Origin: Rhododendron vialii
Taxonomy: Eukaryota; Streptophyta; Magnoliopsida; Ericales; Ericaceae
DNA: 64,000 nucleotides
Direction: 5' to 3'
NCBI RefSeq assembly: GCF_030253575.1
Contig: NC_080568.1
Span: forward strand, 32,515,001-32,579,000
In this document: in pieces, positions 32,484 through 44,100 of the stretch
Position numbering within the stretch: the first letter of the stretch is position 1
How the letters are laid out: the number at the start of each line of letters is the position of its first letter
Position numbers and translations under genes: made by a program
The notes under the pieces: generated by a model
Seen by the model: the letters and a program-made list of their open reading frames with translations, nothing else
Database searches by the model: none
What the model was told of the DNA's origin: nothing

Positions 32484-33392
32484 ACATAAGGTCGCACTGG
32501 GCCGAATAGAAATTGGAATGGTCAAGCTCGGTAAACTACTGGTAGGCCCAATTATACCTGCGTTGGATTACAGTGCTGTGATCAACCCAGTTCTAGCATC
32601 AGCCCAAATAAAGCCCACTTCCAACAGGATAAGAGGAAAAAAAATGTACACTGCGCATGTGTATTTGCTAGCAATAATTCAAAAGCCTAGTCCATTTTCA
32701 ATTATTTTCTCATCTACGATAAAATTTCATCTCCAACAAAATTGCATGAGATTTGAGATCCTATATTATTATTTGGAGATGTGACGAACATTGACGCAAA
32801 CAAATTGTTGTCAGCAATTGATTGTGGGCTGGTTATGTCACTTCGTTTTTGTTGTAATTCGTGTTCTAAATTTGAGCCGAACTTGAGCTTGTTTACGAAT
32901 TTTAAGGAGCTAGTTTTTTTTTTGAGCAGCAAAATTTTTTTATTAATCAAATGTAATGGATACAAAGATTAATCATTAATGATACGTTTATGCTCGACAT
33001 ACGGGACTAGGATACAAATAGCATTTTCATTATGGAGATGAGGCTCCAACGTGGTGACTGCGATCAAGAAGAGGCTTTAATTTGGAGCAAAACCTTGGAC
33101 AAACCCTATCTCAATTTGTTTCTTGAATATGCTCAGGTGCAAAAAAGGAATAAATACCCAAAAAGGTGAAATCAGCATGAATAGATCCTAAAATGATACT
33201 ATATGTAGTATTTATTGAGTCTAAGTTTTGAAATCTAATTGAGTCAAATACTGTAAGACTTAGACTAATAAATGAGCTTAAAATTAAAGTTCAAGGTATG
33301 CTTATTGATTCTTCGAACAAACTCTTACCGAGCCGGGTCTCGAACAGTTTGCAACGTCCCACTTCATTTGCAACCCATGTCCTCAACACTTA
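32484..33392. other. Intergenic stretch
   Basis: No gene recognised. A minus-strand LINE tail (about 32908-32976) is listed separately. Confidence 0.4.
32908..32976 (-). mobile_element. LINE 3' end fragment
   Basis: Read on the minus strand this is a CATTACATTTGATTAATAAAAAAATTTTGCTGCTC end followed by an A run (T11 at 32911-32922 on the plus strand). This resembles L1-type LINE 3' ends in plants. Confidence 0.45.
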
Positions 33393-33628
33393 CAGCCCCT
33401 TTGGATGATGAGAAAGGGTGTGATAAGAAAGAAGAGTCATTTCTTACAAAATCTAGTACAATTTTTTGTGAGATTAAGTAAAAAAGGGGAGAAGCCAGTC
33501 AAAACATTTCATTTCTGTACTTTTCTTTCCATTTCTCACCAAAATAGTTAATCTAAATGTATGATTTGGCTAAAAACCAAAACCCTTTCTTTTATTTTCT
33601 TTTGAAATTACTCAATCCAAAGGCGCTG
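33393..33628. mobile_element. Tourist-like MITE upstream of the STRAP gene
   Basis: Termini CAGCCCCTTTGGATGATG and CTCAATCCAAAGGCGCTG, with TTA at 33390-33392 and 33629-33631 (236 bp). It ends about 125 bp upstream of the STRAP TATA box. Confidence 0.8.
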
Positions 33629-33689
33629 TTATCTCGCCACTAAACAAAATTCTCAAAACACAGGGCTGTTCTTACAAAATAGTACAACA

Positions 33690-34287
33690 AAATTAAACCC
33701 TAAAAACGGATAAGAAAAGAAAAAGGGCAAAAAGAAGAAACCGAATATTCACACTATATATACCTGGCGAAGCTCCTTGCTTCTCTGCGCTTTGCCCATA
33801 GCTAGTTTCTTTATTTTCTAATTTTTCCGTGTTTTTTTTTTTTGTTTCCTCCCTTTCTATGATCAGTTAATTTGGGTTGATAGAATTAGGAGGCGTGCAC
33901 TCCCAATTAGGGTTTCTCTGTTAATTGCCGCCGTTTTACGTTACCCGTCGTTACATATACGTTTTTATGTAAATTGTTTGGTTCATTGTTCTTTCATCTT
34001 GGGCACGATCAATCACAAAATCTTGACCTGAAAAGTTGTCACCTATAGGCAATTGGGTGCTTTTGGTTGCAATTAGGGTTCTGTTGTTAGTTGATTTATT
34101 CGGCTGGTGCATTGCAAAAAGTTTTCTGTTGAATCTGTTTGAAAAGATCAGTCTAGGGTTTTGTGGGTATTGGGAGTTTGGTGTTAGTTGATTGATCTAT
34201 TCGTCGAGTACATTGCACAAAGTTTCCTTTTGAATCTGATAAAAGGGATCAGTCTAGGGTTTTCTGGGTATTTGGATTTTCTGGGTA
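33690..34287 (+). promoter_or_regulatory. STRAP promoter and 5' leader
   Basis: A telo-box-like AAACCCTAA lies near 33694 and a TATA box (TATATATA, 33755-33762) about 525 bp upstream of the ATG. The leader is T-rich and carries an imperfect tandem duplication: 34086-34182 and 34183-34280 both run GTTAGTTGATT...CATTGCA.AAAGTTT...GATCAGTCTAGGGTTTT. No upstream ATG frame of note was examined in detail. Confidence 0.6.
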
Positions 34288-37200
34288 ATGGACAAGAAGA
34301 AGGCTTCAGCTCCGCTCGTGTGTCACGGGCATTCTCGGCCCGTGGTTGATTTGTTCTACAGCCCAGTTACACCGGATGGATATTTTCTCATTAGTGCCAG
34401 CAAGGGTAAAAAAATATTCCTTTGGAAAGTTTCTGTATATACAGTTTTAATTGTAACATATGTGCTCATGAAATGTCCTTTTATTTACTCCCTTTGTTGA
34501 ATTCGGCTTTAGAATGACGAAATTTTAGTTGCATCAGTGTAAATAGCTATTAGAAGTTGATCACCACCATTTGGGTTGGCATGTCTCCCATGATGATTGT
34601 TACAAGTTACACATCCAATGGGTGGGCCCATTTGTGGATTTAGGTTGACATTTTGAGTATGACTGAACCAAACCCTATTTGAATTCCCAAGTTGTTAGAT
34701 GAACCTTCGGATTTTAAGTTTTTATCCTGTATTTTTTTATGTTATGACCTACAGGCATGCAACTAATATTCGGAAAGTAACATTTCAATAATGTTTCAAG
34801 GATTTGTTCCTTTGCCCTGCACTCACCAATTCTTGGTTGCTGGGTACTAAAGAAGAATGACATTACCAAATGCCATACACGCATGTATTGTCAACCACAC
34901 TTGTTGGAAGTTTGTCTTACACAGGTTTGCCTACTCATTTTGGAGCTCTTTGATCCCATTAAGTCACTGGACCTTAGTTAGGGAAGACTAATCATATCAG
35001 TTTACTTTACGAAAGAAGTATATATTCCAACACACTAAGTCTGGTGCTACAAAGGAATGTAAGCTCTTTGTCTTAGTTGATTAGAATTTAGTAAAGTGAA
35101 CTACGGGGAATTAAACTCTAGGAAGTTTTTTTGTTAATAGGAGTGTAAGCAGTGGTGGAGCCACATGGAGTAGGGTTGGGGATAAGTACCGCCCCAAATT
35201 TTGAACGAAGGATTTTTTTTCTTACAATAATGTCATTTGATTAGTTACTTATTGGTATCCGAACAGCTTAATGTACATACACAGATACTGTAAAATCCCG
35301 GTTTAAATAATAAACGGTCTGGATCGGAACAATAGGATCTCTATTGCTTTTATTTCAATGTTACAACTTACAAGAGAGTTGGACCAAGCCTTTATTCTTT
35401 TTTTAATTCAAACAAAAAGAAGCCTGCGACAAGGCCTAATAACATGTCTTTGCACTTAACCATCCTCTTCATACTTTTGCGCAAAACATGCAATGAAACA
35501 AATGGACTCCCATAAAAAAGAGCCACTTCTGAATTCATATCATGGCTCCACCGCTGTACAAGTTAATAAAATGTAGACAGATGATAAAAGAGGAGCACAT
35601 CCATAACTTATCTGTATGGGTGCATTTAACACTATGAATACCTGAACAATTCATGCTGAAAGTCATGCTATTTAATAGATCAAGTTGCAGTCCAAAGTTC
35701 CAAGTGGAACCTGGTACAAAATAACATCACATTTAGATTTTAGCATCATCTGTAATTCTTTGGGTGGTAATGGTTTCTTTTGGGGCTTTACTGACTGCCA
35801 TGTTTGCTTATGTTTTTTTTATTTTATTTCCCTGTGCATTGTTGTTATTTAATTATATACCTCCTCTTCTTTCTTTTTTTCTCTTTGTTTGTTTGTCTCT
35901 TATATTTTGGTGATGACTTGTTGATAGTATATCGTTTATTTGAAGATTGTTGAAATGAATTGCATCATGATCCAAGTGCAATTGTTTTCCAGGTTGTCTT
36001 AATTAGATAACAATTCTTCTATTCTTTTTACCATCATGTGCAAAAGAAAGATGCCTGCATATGTTGGGTGTGTGTAATATTGATCCATAGGTTGTTATCT
36101 GTAATGTAGATTCCACACCTATGCTAAGAAATGGTGAGACAGGAGATTGGATCGGAACCTTTGAAGGGCACAAAGGTGCAGTGTGGAGTTGCTGCCTCGA
36201 TGTTAATGCTCTACGTGCTGCATCTGGGTCTGCTGATTTTACTGCGTATGTTTAAGCCTTATCTTCTTGTAGATGTGGTTAATGAAAATGGTTCAATTAT
36301 GTATCCATGTCATTTTATCTCTATGATACGACAAGTGCTGCAAGTGTTGCCTGTTTCCTTTTTAGGATAATTGAGGTGTACAATTGTAACTTTGCATTCT
36401 CTTTTATTGTCACTACTCACAAATAGATGATATCATTGCTGAGAGCTTCAAATTGACTTTCTTGAATTCTCGACTGCTAGTATTCACAAGGTTGCATCTG
36501 GATTTGGTTTCTTAACATATATTTATTTCCAGGAAGTTATGGGATGCATTGACGGGGGATGAATTGCACTCTTTCGAGCACAAACACATTGTCCGTGCTT
36601 GTGCCTTTTCAGAGGTAGTTTCGATTTTCTTCTCTCTTTATACTTCTGTCATTCTTTGTCCTATGCCCTCATATAATAGCTACAGTTTATTATGAGTCCT
36701 CGAATGCCAGTGCAAAAGCTTAGTTGGAAAGTATGGCTTATCAGATGCTGAGACCTAGTGCAAAAATTCAGCGCGGATCAATGATCTGTTTTGATATCTG
36801 ATTTTTTTGCACAAATCTTGAACTTTCATGCTTTGACACCTAATCGTGCCTGTGATTGTAATGTGTACTTGATTCATAAATCACCTAGTAGGGGCTTATT
36901 AGATGTTAGATCTTTTTTATATACACCATGCAAGATTTGCATGCCACTTTAGGATTTGGAGTCTGTGAAGTGATTTTCTATTTCTCTCGTTGTGATCTTT
37001 GTATGTAAAGGTTCTCCAGGCATGATAACCCGGTTTTTATTTTATGATCCCTTTTGTTTTTTTTCTCCCTTGATGCGAGGATGTTCTTTTGGCTAGTTAC
37101 TGTTGCTTTTACCTTCATGTATCCTGCAGTCTTTTTAGTAAACCATTTAAAACCACTGATTGATACTTTATATTCTGTTGATAAAACATCAATTATTGTT

Positions 37201-39726
37201 TTACAAATGATCGAATTAGTACTGATTGTTTGGTGGTGTTAAGGTTCACTTTTATGGTTGTTGAACTTAGTTTGAACTAAATGTTTGTCAATTATCATTC
37301 AGGATACACACCTCCTACTCACTGGTGGTGTTGAGAAAATACTCCGCATCTTTGATTTAAACCGTCCAGATGCACCTGCTAGAGAAGTTGACAAGTCTCC
37401 TGGTTCAGTAAGAACTGTTGCATGGCTCCACAGTGACCAGACCATACTAAGTTCGTGCAGTGATGTTGGGGGTGTGAGGTATGCAAAAGGATATTACTAC
37501 CGCCTTGCTACTTGTACCTTGGAAATTTAAAGTTGTCTTTTGTTTGTGGGCTTATACTGTATGTTTTTACATTTGTTGATAGAGTAGGAATCTAATTACG
37601 TTATGTATCACAAGTTTGGCTTAAGGCAACGTGTAATATTGAGCTTCTGGAGTACAATTTAGGCTCTTATCTCATCAGTCATGAGATACTTGTCCCAGAG
37701 AATGGATGGAGGAGTGAACTTTGTGTTTCAATATTTTTTTTTTAATCCCAAATTCGAATGGCACTTGAGGCTAAAGCTGAAGACATGATTTCAGAACTAG
37801 CTATTCTCCACGTTTAAGTGAAAATTTTCAATTTGTTTGTGGAACCCTTGCTTGAAATCCTTGTCTTCTTTGTGTGCCCGGCATGTTCATTGTTATTCCA
37901 GTATCATGATAAAATCAGTGTTTCTTTGTCGTACATTTTCTTACAGAAACATCTTGGATATTTCTACCGCCTGCCCAAAAAAAGAAATGTACAGTTTTGG
38001 TATCTTTTTTAGTGAATACTTCTAGAGAAATAATATATGGATGTATATTCAGTGGATTTTATGTATCAAGTGCCATTTTGAAGTAATCCTGTGTCTTTCA
38101 ATTCGTTTGTGTTGGTGGGAGATATGTCGATCCTTCAACAAGATATGTGTAGAACTAAGAAGCGTAATATCCTTCAACAAGAAGAGCTGCTTCATAAAAA
38201 GCTGTTTAAAAGACCAACTCCACTAGTTCTCAAGATGACCAGCTCTTCTTTGTTTACACAGTGTCTCTTTGGGATGTCAGTAACACCATTGAGAAAATTA
38301 TAGGTTATGTGTGGTTTTGTTATTAGTTGATCACTTGAAAGGTGAAGCGGCATAACCATAGTCCCTTGGAAACTTGGATATGTAAAGATCACCCACACCC
38401 TATGATCATTGATAAGTTGTAACACATTGATGCCCGTTTCACCATTTGTTTCAATTGAGCCTTTCGCTTCCTTTTTAAGGTTTTAGTTGTAACTTTTCCT
38501 TAATTTGTATCTTAACCGCATGAGTGGGTGGTAATCTGTTGGCTCTTCACCTTGCCCTTTCCACAATATTCTCTCTGATTTGAATGGTTATGCTCTAGGT
38601 TATGGGACTTTTTTTTTTTTTATCATAGGTTATGGGACTTGAGAAGTGGAAATATTGTTCAAACTCTTGAGACCAAGTCCCCTGTAACCAGTGCTGAAGT
38701 GAGTCAGGATGGCCGCTATATAACTACTGCAGATGGGTCTACCGTTAAGTTTTGGGATGCAAATCAGTAAGTATTGAACCTTGTTTTTTTGTACATCCCA
38801 TAAGAAAATCGGCTTTGATTGGTTTTATACGTTTCCACTCGTTCAATTTTCAGTTTTGGGTTGGTGAAGAGCTATGACATGCATTGCAATGTGGAATCGG
38901 CTTCATTGGAGCCAAAGTTTGGCAACAAGTTCATTGCCGGAGGCGAAGACTTGTGGGTTCATGTTTTTGACTTCCATACTGGAGAAAAGATTGGTATGTG
39001 TCTGCTGAAATGACCACTAGAAAACAGAAAATTATCTTCTTTGAATTAAAACTGCTTGGTGCCTGATCTTAAAAGGCACCAGTCATTCACTGTCCTTGTC
39101 CAGATGGTAGTGGGTTGGCGTCACAACTTAAATGTTGTCGTTACCCCCTAAAGTCTCGACCTATATATGGCGCTGTTTGGCAGCTGTTTGCAAAATTGAA
39201 TTTGCAAAGCACTTTTCAGTAACCGATTTAAAATGAAAGTTACTTTTCTTCCTCGTAGCATATTAATTTTGCAGTGGAGAAAGTTTTTTGAGAAATCGAA
39301 AACATCTTTGTTAACACTAATTTATACATGAAATTCCATAAAATGTTGTGTTGTTTTGTGTCACTATGGTGATGACTCTCACTTGTTTGTAAGTGATAAT
39401 AGGTGATAACTGTCAACTCATTTGTTCAATGAGCTTTATTGTGATTAATCACTTCCATTGTTTTAGGGTGCAATAAGGGCCACCATGGTCCTGTCCACTG
39501 TGTGCGATTCTCGCCTGGAGGGGAATCCTATGCTTCAGGATCAGAAGACGGAACCATTAGATTATGGCAGACGGGCCCATTGCCTCTTAGTGAGAATGAT
39601 GCATCCGCAAACGGGGTGACTGAGAAATCAAACGCTGCAGCTGATGAGGTCGCTCATAAGATCGAGGGCTTTCATATTGACAAAGAAGGGAAGGCTGGAG
39701 AGAAAGAAGATGCAACAGATGCCTAA
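34288..39726 (+). CDS. WD40-repeat protein, STRAP-like (serine/threonine kinase receptor-associated protein)
   Basis: Seven exons join in phase to 349 residues: 34288-34405, 36110-36245, 36533-36614, 37303-37478, 38629-38766, 38854-38993 and 39467-39726. WD40 blades read [117 protein letters not shown] and [20 protein letters not shown]...GTIRLWQTG. An acidic/lysine-rich tail ([14 protein letters not shown]) follows. In animals STRAP scaffolds TGF-beta receptor signalling and is part of the SMN-associated Unrip complex; plant orthologues are less characterised. The gene is intact. Exon 5 has a duplicated acceptor. Intron 1 (1.7 kb) carries a MITE. Confidence 0.95.
35155..35560. mobile_element. 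hAT-like MITE in STRAP intron 1
   Basis: CAGTGGTGGAGCCACATG at the left is the inverted partner of ATATCATGGCTCCACCGCTG at the right, about 400 bp apart. CAGTGGyGGAGCCA termini are widespread among plant non-autonomous hAT elements. I found no clean 8-bp duplication. Confidence 0.6.
38599..38640 (+). repeat. Duplicated 3' splice site of STRAP exon 5
   Basis: TAGGTTATGGGACTT occurs with the exon border after 38598 and again after 38628, separated by a T-run and ATCA. The two AG acceptors are 30 nt apart. The second gives the conserved RLWDLRSG. Using the first would keep the frame and insert ten residues ([10 protein letters not shown]). Confidence 0.85.
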
Positions 39727-41120
39727 CCACCACCGTTAGACATGTTTTTCTCTCTCTTATTGGCTGAGTCGGTGACCGTGTGGGTGTGATTTTCCTCCGG
39801 GATGTCCTCGTCTAGAATTACGTTGAATTCCGAAGTTTTTTTTTTTTTTTGTACTTACTTTATCGTCTTGTCTGTGACTATGTTTTTTCCGGGTCCTCAT
39901 AATAGTTACTGACGTTTAAGAAGACGGTGATTGTATATGTCAAAGGAACATGCCAGACTCGGTTAAGAATCACATTCAAGGGGTTCTTTTTTGGTGAATG
40001 ATAGATTAATGTTTTTTGATCAACAAATTGATAGTAGATGTTTCCGAAATGAAATGAAATGAAAATCAGGGTAGTTGTTGAATTGTTGTCTTGGTTTTCT
40101 TAATCATCGGTTGTCTATGAAGTTCAAGAGCTGTTTCAGAGGCATTTGGTACCCTAACGAAGAAAATATCTTTCAGAATTCCCAACAAGTTGTACCAAAT
40201 TCTGCCAAACTAAACTTGATAGTACTACTATTTTGTTAATGTGAATCTCTTATGATATGATTCATATCTAGAACTTCTACTGTAGCAATATGACTGGAAT
40301 TGCATAAGGTAATTGTAAGTACTTTAGGGTTGCATAGCGATAGCAGTACATGCGTATTGAAGGTCTGGTGATAGCAGAATTTCCTCGGCGTTCCACAATG
40401 TATGCACCTAGTTGAATCATTGACTTCTTGGGCGAACTGTGACCCTAAACTACCTGATTTGATGTTGTTCAACCAATTTGAAAATGTTTCACGATAGTAA
40501 AAAGGGAAAAAATGACCATGGCATTGCGCGAGGTGTTATTCTGCCAATTTTCTGGGCAAAAAGAGTCAATTAGTCTCTTTGTTGGACGATATAGAACGGG
40601 GAAGATAATTTTGTGAACTTGTTTGATGGACTGATACAAGGTCCGTAAATTCCTCTATCTCAGACTTCACCTTCCAATCTCTTCCCCAAGTTCTTTTGTT
40701 TGCTAGTAGTAGTATTAGTTTATGGATGAAATAAATCAAATTAGGAGTTGAGGAAAAAGAAATCGTGGAAATCGTGGGCTCTAAGCAAACCTCGTTTCTC
40801 GTGAGCAACTCGACACTTGACTCGACTCATTTAGGATTTGAGCTCGAATTTTATGCTTGACTTGACTCATTTATAGAGATTTCTTTACCAACGAGCTTCG
40901 TAAGCTAGGATCATTTGCATCCCTGCGTGCCCCCAATGTGTGATGGGAAAAGACGGCACCACGTGGGGGAGTTCAGTAATTTTTCCATACTACTCCGTAC
41001 TAGGCTATTTTTGTCATATCAAATCCAAAAGGGGTAACTTCGTCGCACAGCCAAATAAACTTCGTCAATCAGGATCAGCTTGGCGTCGACTCTCTCTCTC
41101 TCTCTCATTTCTCTGCCGTT
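39727..41120 (+). other. Region between STRAP and H2A.Z
   Basis: Contains the STRAP 3' UTR (about 39727-40030, with a T15 run near 39837), then AT-rich DNA with a GACTCGACTCATTTAGGATTTGAGCTCG-type dispersed repeat (40800-40900). No gene recognised. Confidence 0.5.
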
Positions 41121-41189
41121 GATTTTCCCGCCGTCCAGCAATCGACCGGCGAAAACCCTAGCTTTCCCTCTCTGTTTTTTGGCGGGAAA
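41121..41189 (+). promoter_or_regulatory. E2F sites and telo-box in the H2A.Z leader
   Basis: TTTTCCCGCC (41123-41132) and TTTGGCGGGAAA (41178-41189) match the E2F consensus. The second abuts the A of the start codon. A telo-box AAACCCTA lies at 41153-41160 between them. E2F plus telo-box is a known signature of S-phase and proliferation-linked plant promoters. Confidence 0.75.
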
Positions 41190-44100
41190 ATGTCGGGAAA
41201 AGGAGCGAAAGGCCTGATAACTGGAAAGTCGTCGTCCTCCGCAGCAAACGGAGCCAACAAGGACAAAGACAAGAAGAAGGCCGTCTCTCGCTCTTCTCGC
41301 GCTGGTCTCCAGGTTCTCTTCTCTTCTCTCTCTAGAAATCTCTCTGTTTTTTTTTCTTTTTTCCTGATTTCAGTTCGTTTCCTTTCGATGATTAGGGTTC
41401 TGAGAGATTTTTCTTAGCATGCTGTTGTGGAAGTTATATGCATGTCTATTTGGATATCTTAGTTTTGTTGTGGACTGTTATCGAATTCGAAGTTTGGGAA
41501 TTTAAGAAGGTATTTAGGCTCTAAGTTACATAATGCAACAGGCGCGGATACGGGTGTGAAAGGGTCTTTGAAAAACATCGCAAACTACTAGAATTGGCGA
41601 GGGATCCTACCCAAAGGATTATGTGACCAAGGTTAGGCTAAGCTTGGGCTAGATGTGGATTTCAATCAAGGGATTTCATGATTAATTTTGTCAAAAATAC
41701 AAGAGGTTTAGCTGTAGCCTGTAGGTAGCTTGTGCCTTTTGCCTTGCAACCCCACGTTAGATATGTGAAATCCATAATGATAAAGCATGCAAACACATTC
41801 TCAAATCCATACATAAGCTAGTGAATCTCATTTGGGCTACTCTTATTGAATTGTATGTCTTACCCTTTCATTTCAAATCTACATCCATCCAAACGGAGAC
41901 TCTCTCTTTTTTTTTCTTTCCTTCCCCGTAGTGAGCATCATCTAGTGTCCATCTGTTCAATATTGAGAATCAACATAGAAGGAATTCTCTTAGATCATAC
42001 GGAAGAATCTCATTGCATGATTATCCATGGCTATTTATGCCTCCAGCATGACCATTTGCTGAAATGTGGAGGGAAGAGGGTTAAAAATGGCCAATACTAC
42101 TGCAAGGATTCCTCTTTGGCTAATAGGTACTATAACTGGTATTGTTGTGATCGGTTTACTAGGTCTTTTATTTTATGGTTCATATTCCGGATTGGGTTCA
42201 TCCCTGGAGTCATCTGATGAATTGAGTTGTAAACATGAAAGCGTAAAAGCTCAATGGAATTCCCTTCTTTCTTTGTCTGATTCAAGGGGGAAGGACCCGT
42301 TGAGTGACAGGACAATCGCAGATGCATAAGTCTTGCCAATGGTACTTCCCAGACCAAGACACATATGTGCAAAGAAAAGTTTGTTGGAGATACCGGAAAG
42401 TGTTCTCATTGGGAAGCTAGTTTTGCTGAATAAGAGGTGGTTTCTACCAATACAGCCATTTTAGAGGGGTGACCTTATTGTCCACTTTAGTTATTCCTGC
42501 ATTGTTGGTTTGGAAGGTTCCTGGCTTTTGACACACACATGGATTTAGATGAAGGGATCCATTAATCTCCCTTACTGATTTGGTATCAAATCCAAGGTAC
42601 ATTCCTTGGTGCAATATTGCTCTATGGGCATTAATACTGTCATAGCTCGAACTAACATGCCGACTGGGCTGTCTCTTTTGACGGTGAAAATAATGGAATT
42701 CCATTGATTGTTTTTCTAAGTTCTGAGATTATTGTTGCAAACGAAATTGATGGTGTCATAAGTAATAATGCCTCGGTTATTGAATTCTTACATTTTTTTT
42801 ATACAAATGAAACTAATGGTGTCAAGGGTGTCAATATGTCATTAAGTAATAAATCGGGCAAGATGATATTTGTGCATTGGTGTTTTGCCAAGGAAAGCAT
42901 CGATAATTCTCTAAGTCTGTTAGTGAGCGGCTAGGTTGACTGTCTATGATTGCCTCTTTTCTGTTCCCTTTTGTGATCCTTGATCCTTGCCACTGTATCT
43001 TGTTGGTTTTAGTTTTAGGAGCAGTTGTTCGTGCTTTTTGTGTTTGGTGACTTTGGTCTTTATCCTTCATTTGACGGGAGATTCCATTATAGCTTGGGAT
43101 CACTTGTTGGATTCTGAGATCTATGTCATCCTCTGAGTTGCCTTTCCAAGGTTTAAGAGGGATCAGATTAAGGTTGTCCAATTGGGTGACTCACTGAGTC
43201 ACTGTGCTGTTTTCTGGTCTGTTTGGTTCAAAAGAGCAGCAATTTCTGGCGTCTAGTTGTTGCTGAGGCGCTGACCCCAATTGATTGGGCATAAAAGTTT
43301 AGTTAGGTTGGCGTAGCTTGTGATTGCCTTTGAACTTTTTATTTTTTATTTTCATTAAGTACGGTTAAGCATCAAGAAGCAAATCCAACATACAATAATG
43401 AATGTGTGGCTTGTTGTTGAGTGGATGGAGAATACTAGGTAGGGTTAAGATTAAAACCTTTTCGGAGATGTTTTCCTTGATTCCTCGTGACATATTCAAA
43501 ATACTGTATTAACAAATGCACTCTTTGAAAGTTGAAAGGGAAATGACATTAGTTGGTCTGCGACGCTGCATACAAGCCTGTTAGTTGCTAAAGGAACTTT
43601 AACACTGGAAGTACTTTCCTTTTAGGGTTCTAGTATTGTGCCTCAATGTTTTAAACCTGTGTGAGTAACGATTGCAAAATTTTGAAAAATAAGCCCATTG
43701 TTGTTAGTGAAAATACTCTTTCATCGCTGTGTGAGGTTTTATTCTCCTAAGTGGAGCCATGTTGGCTACCTGCAGTAGTTTCTATGTGAGGTGGAAAAAT
43801 ACGTGTGATGTGTTAGGAAGGAAAACTGTGATGGTACTGTCCTCCAAGGGGGGCTGTGAAAAGTTAAAGGGATTCCCAACCTGGCATTTTCTGCCAAATG
43901 CTTCTCTTCTGTTAATTGGTTGTCTGCGACTGTTTTGAGTAATTGAAGCATTGTTACAACAAAATGGAAGGAGTGTTTGTGTGAATAATGGAAACAGCCC
44001 AAGTAGTAATATTGCTATAATTACATGCCTATGATATATGTGGTGCTCAAACGTGTTTTACTGGGAGCTATTCTAGCTTTTTTATTTCGTAGTTGCATTG

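Noticed and set aside
37054-38303. Several short frames between STRAP exons
   Set aside because: They lie in introns, have no recognisable domains, and the seven-exon model explains the conserved protein fully.
42087-42329. Functional nuclear-encoded PsbJ
   Set aside because: No transit peptide, stop codon lost, an in-frame stop just upstream, and location inside an intron of another gene.
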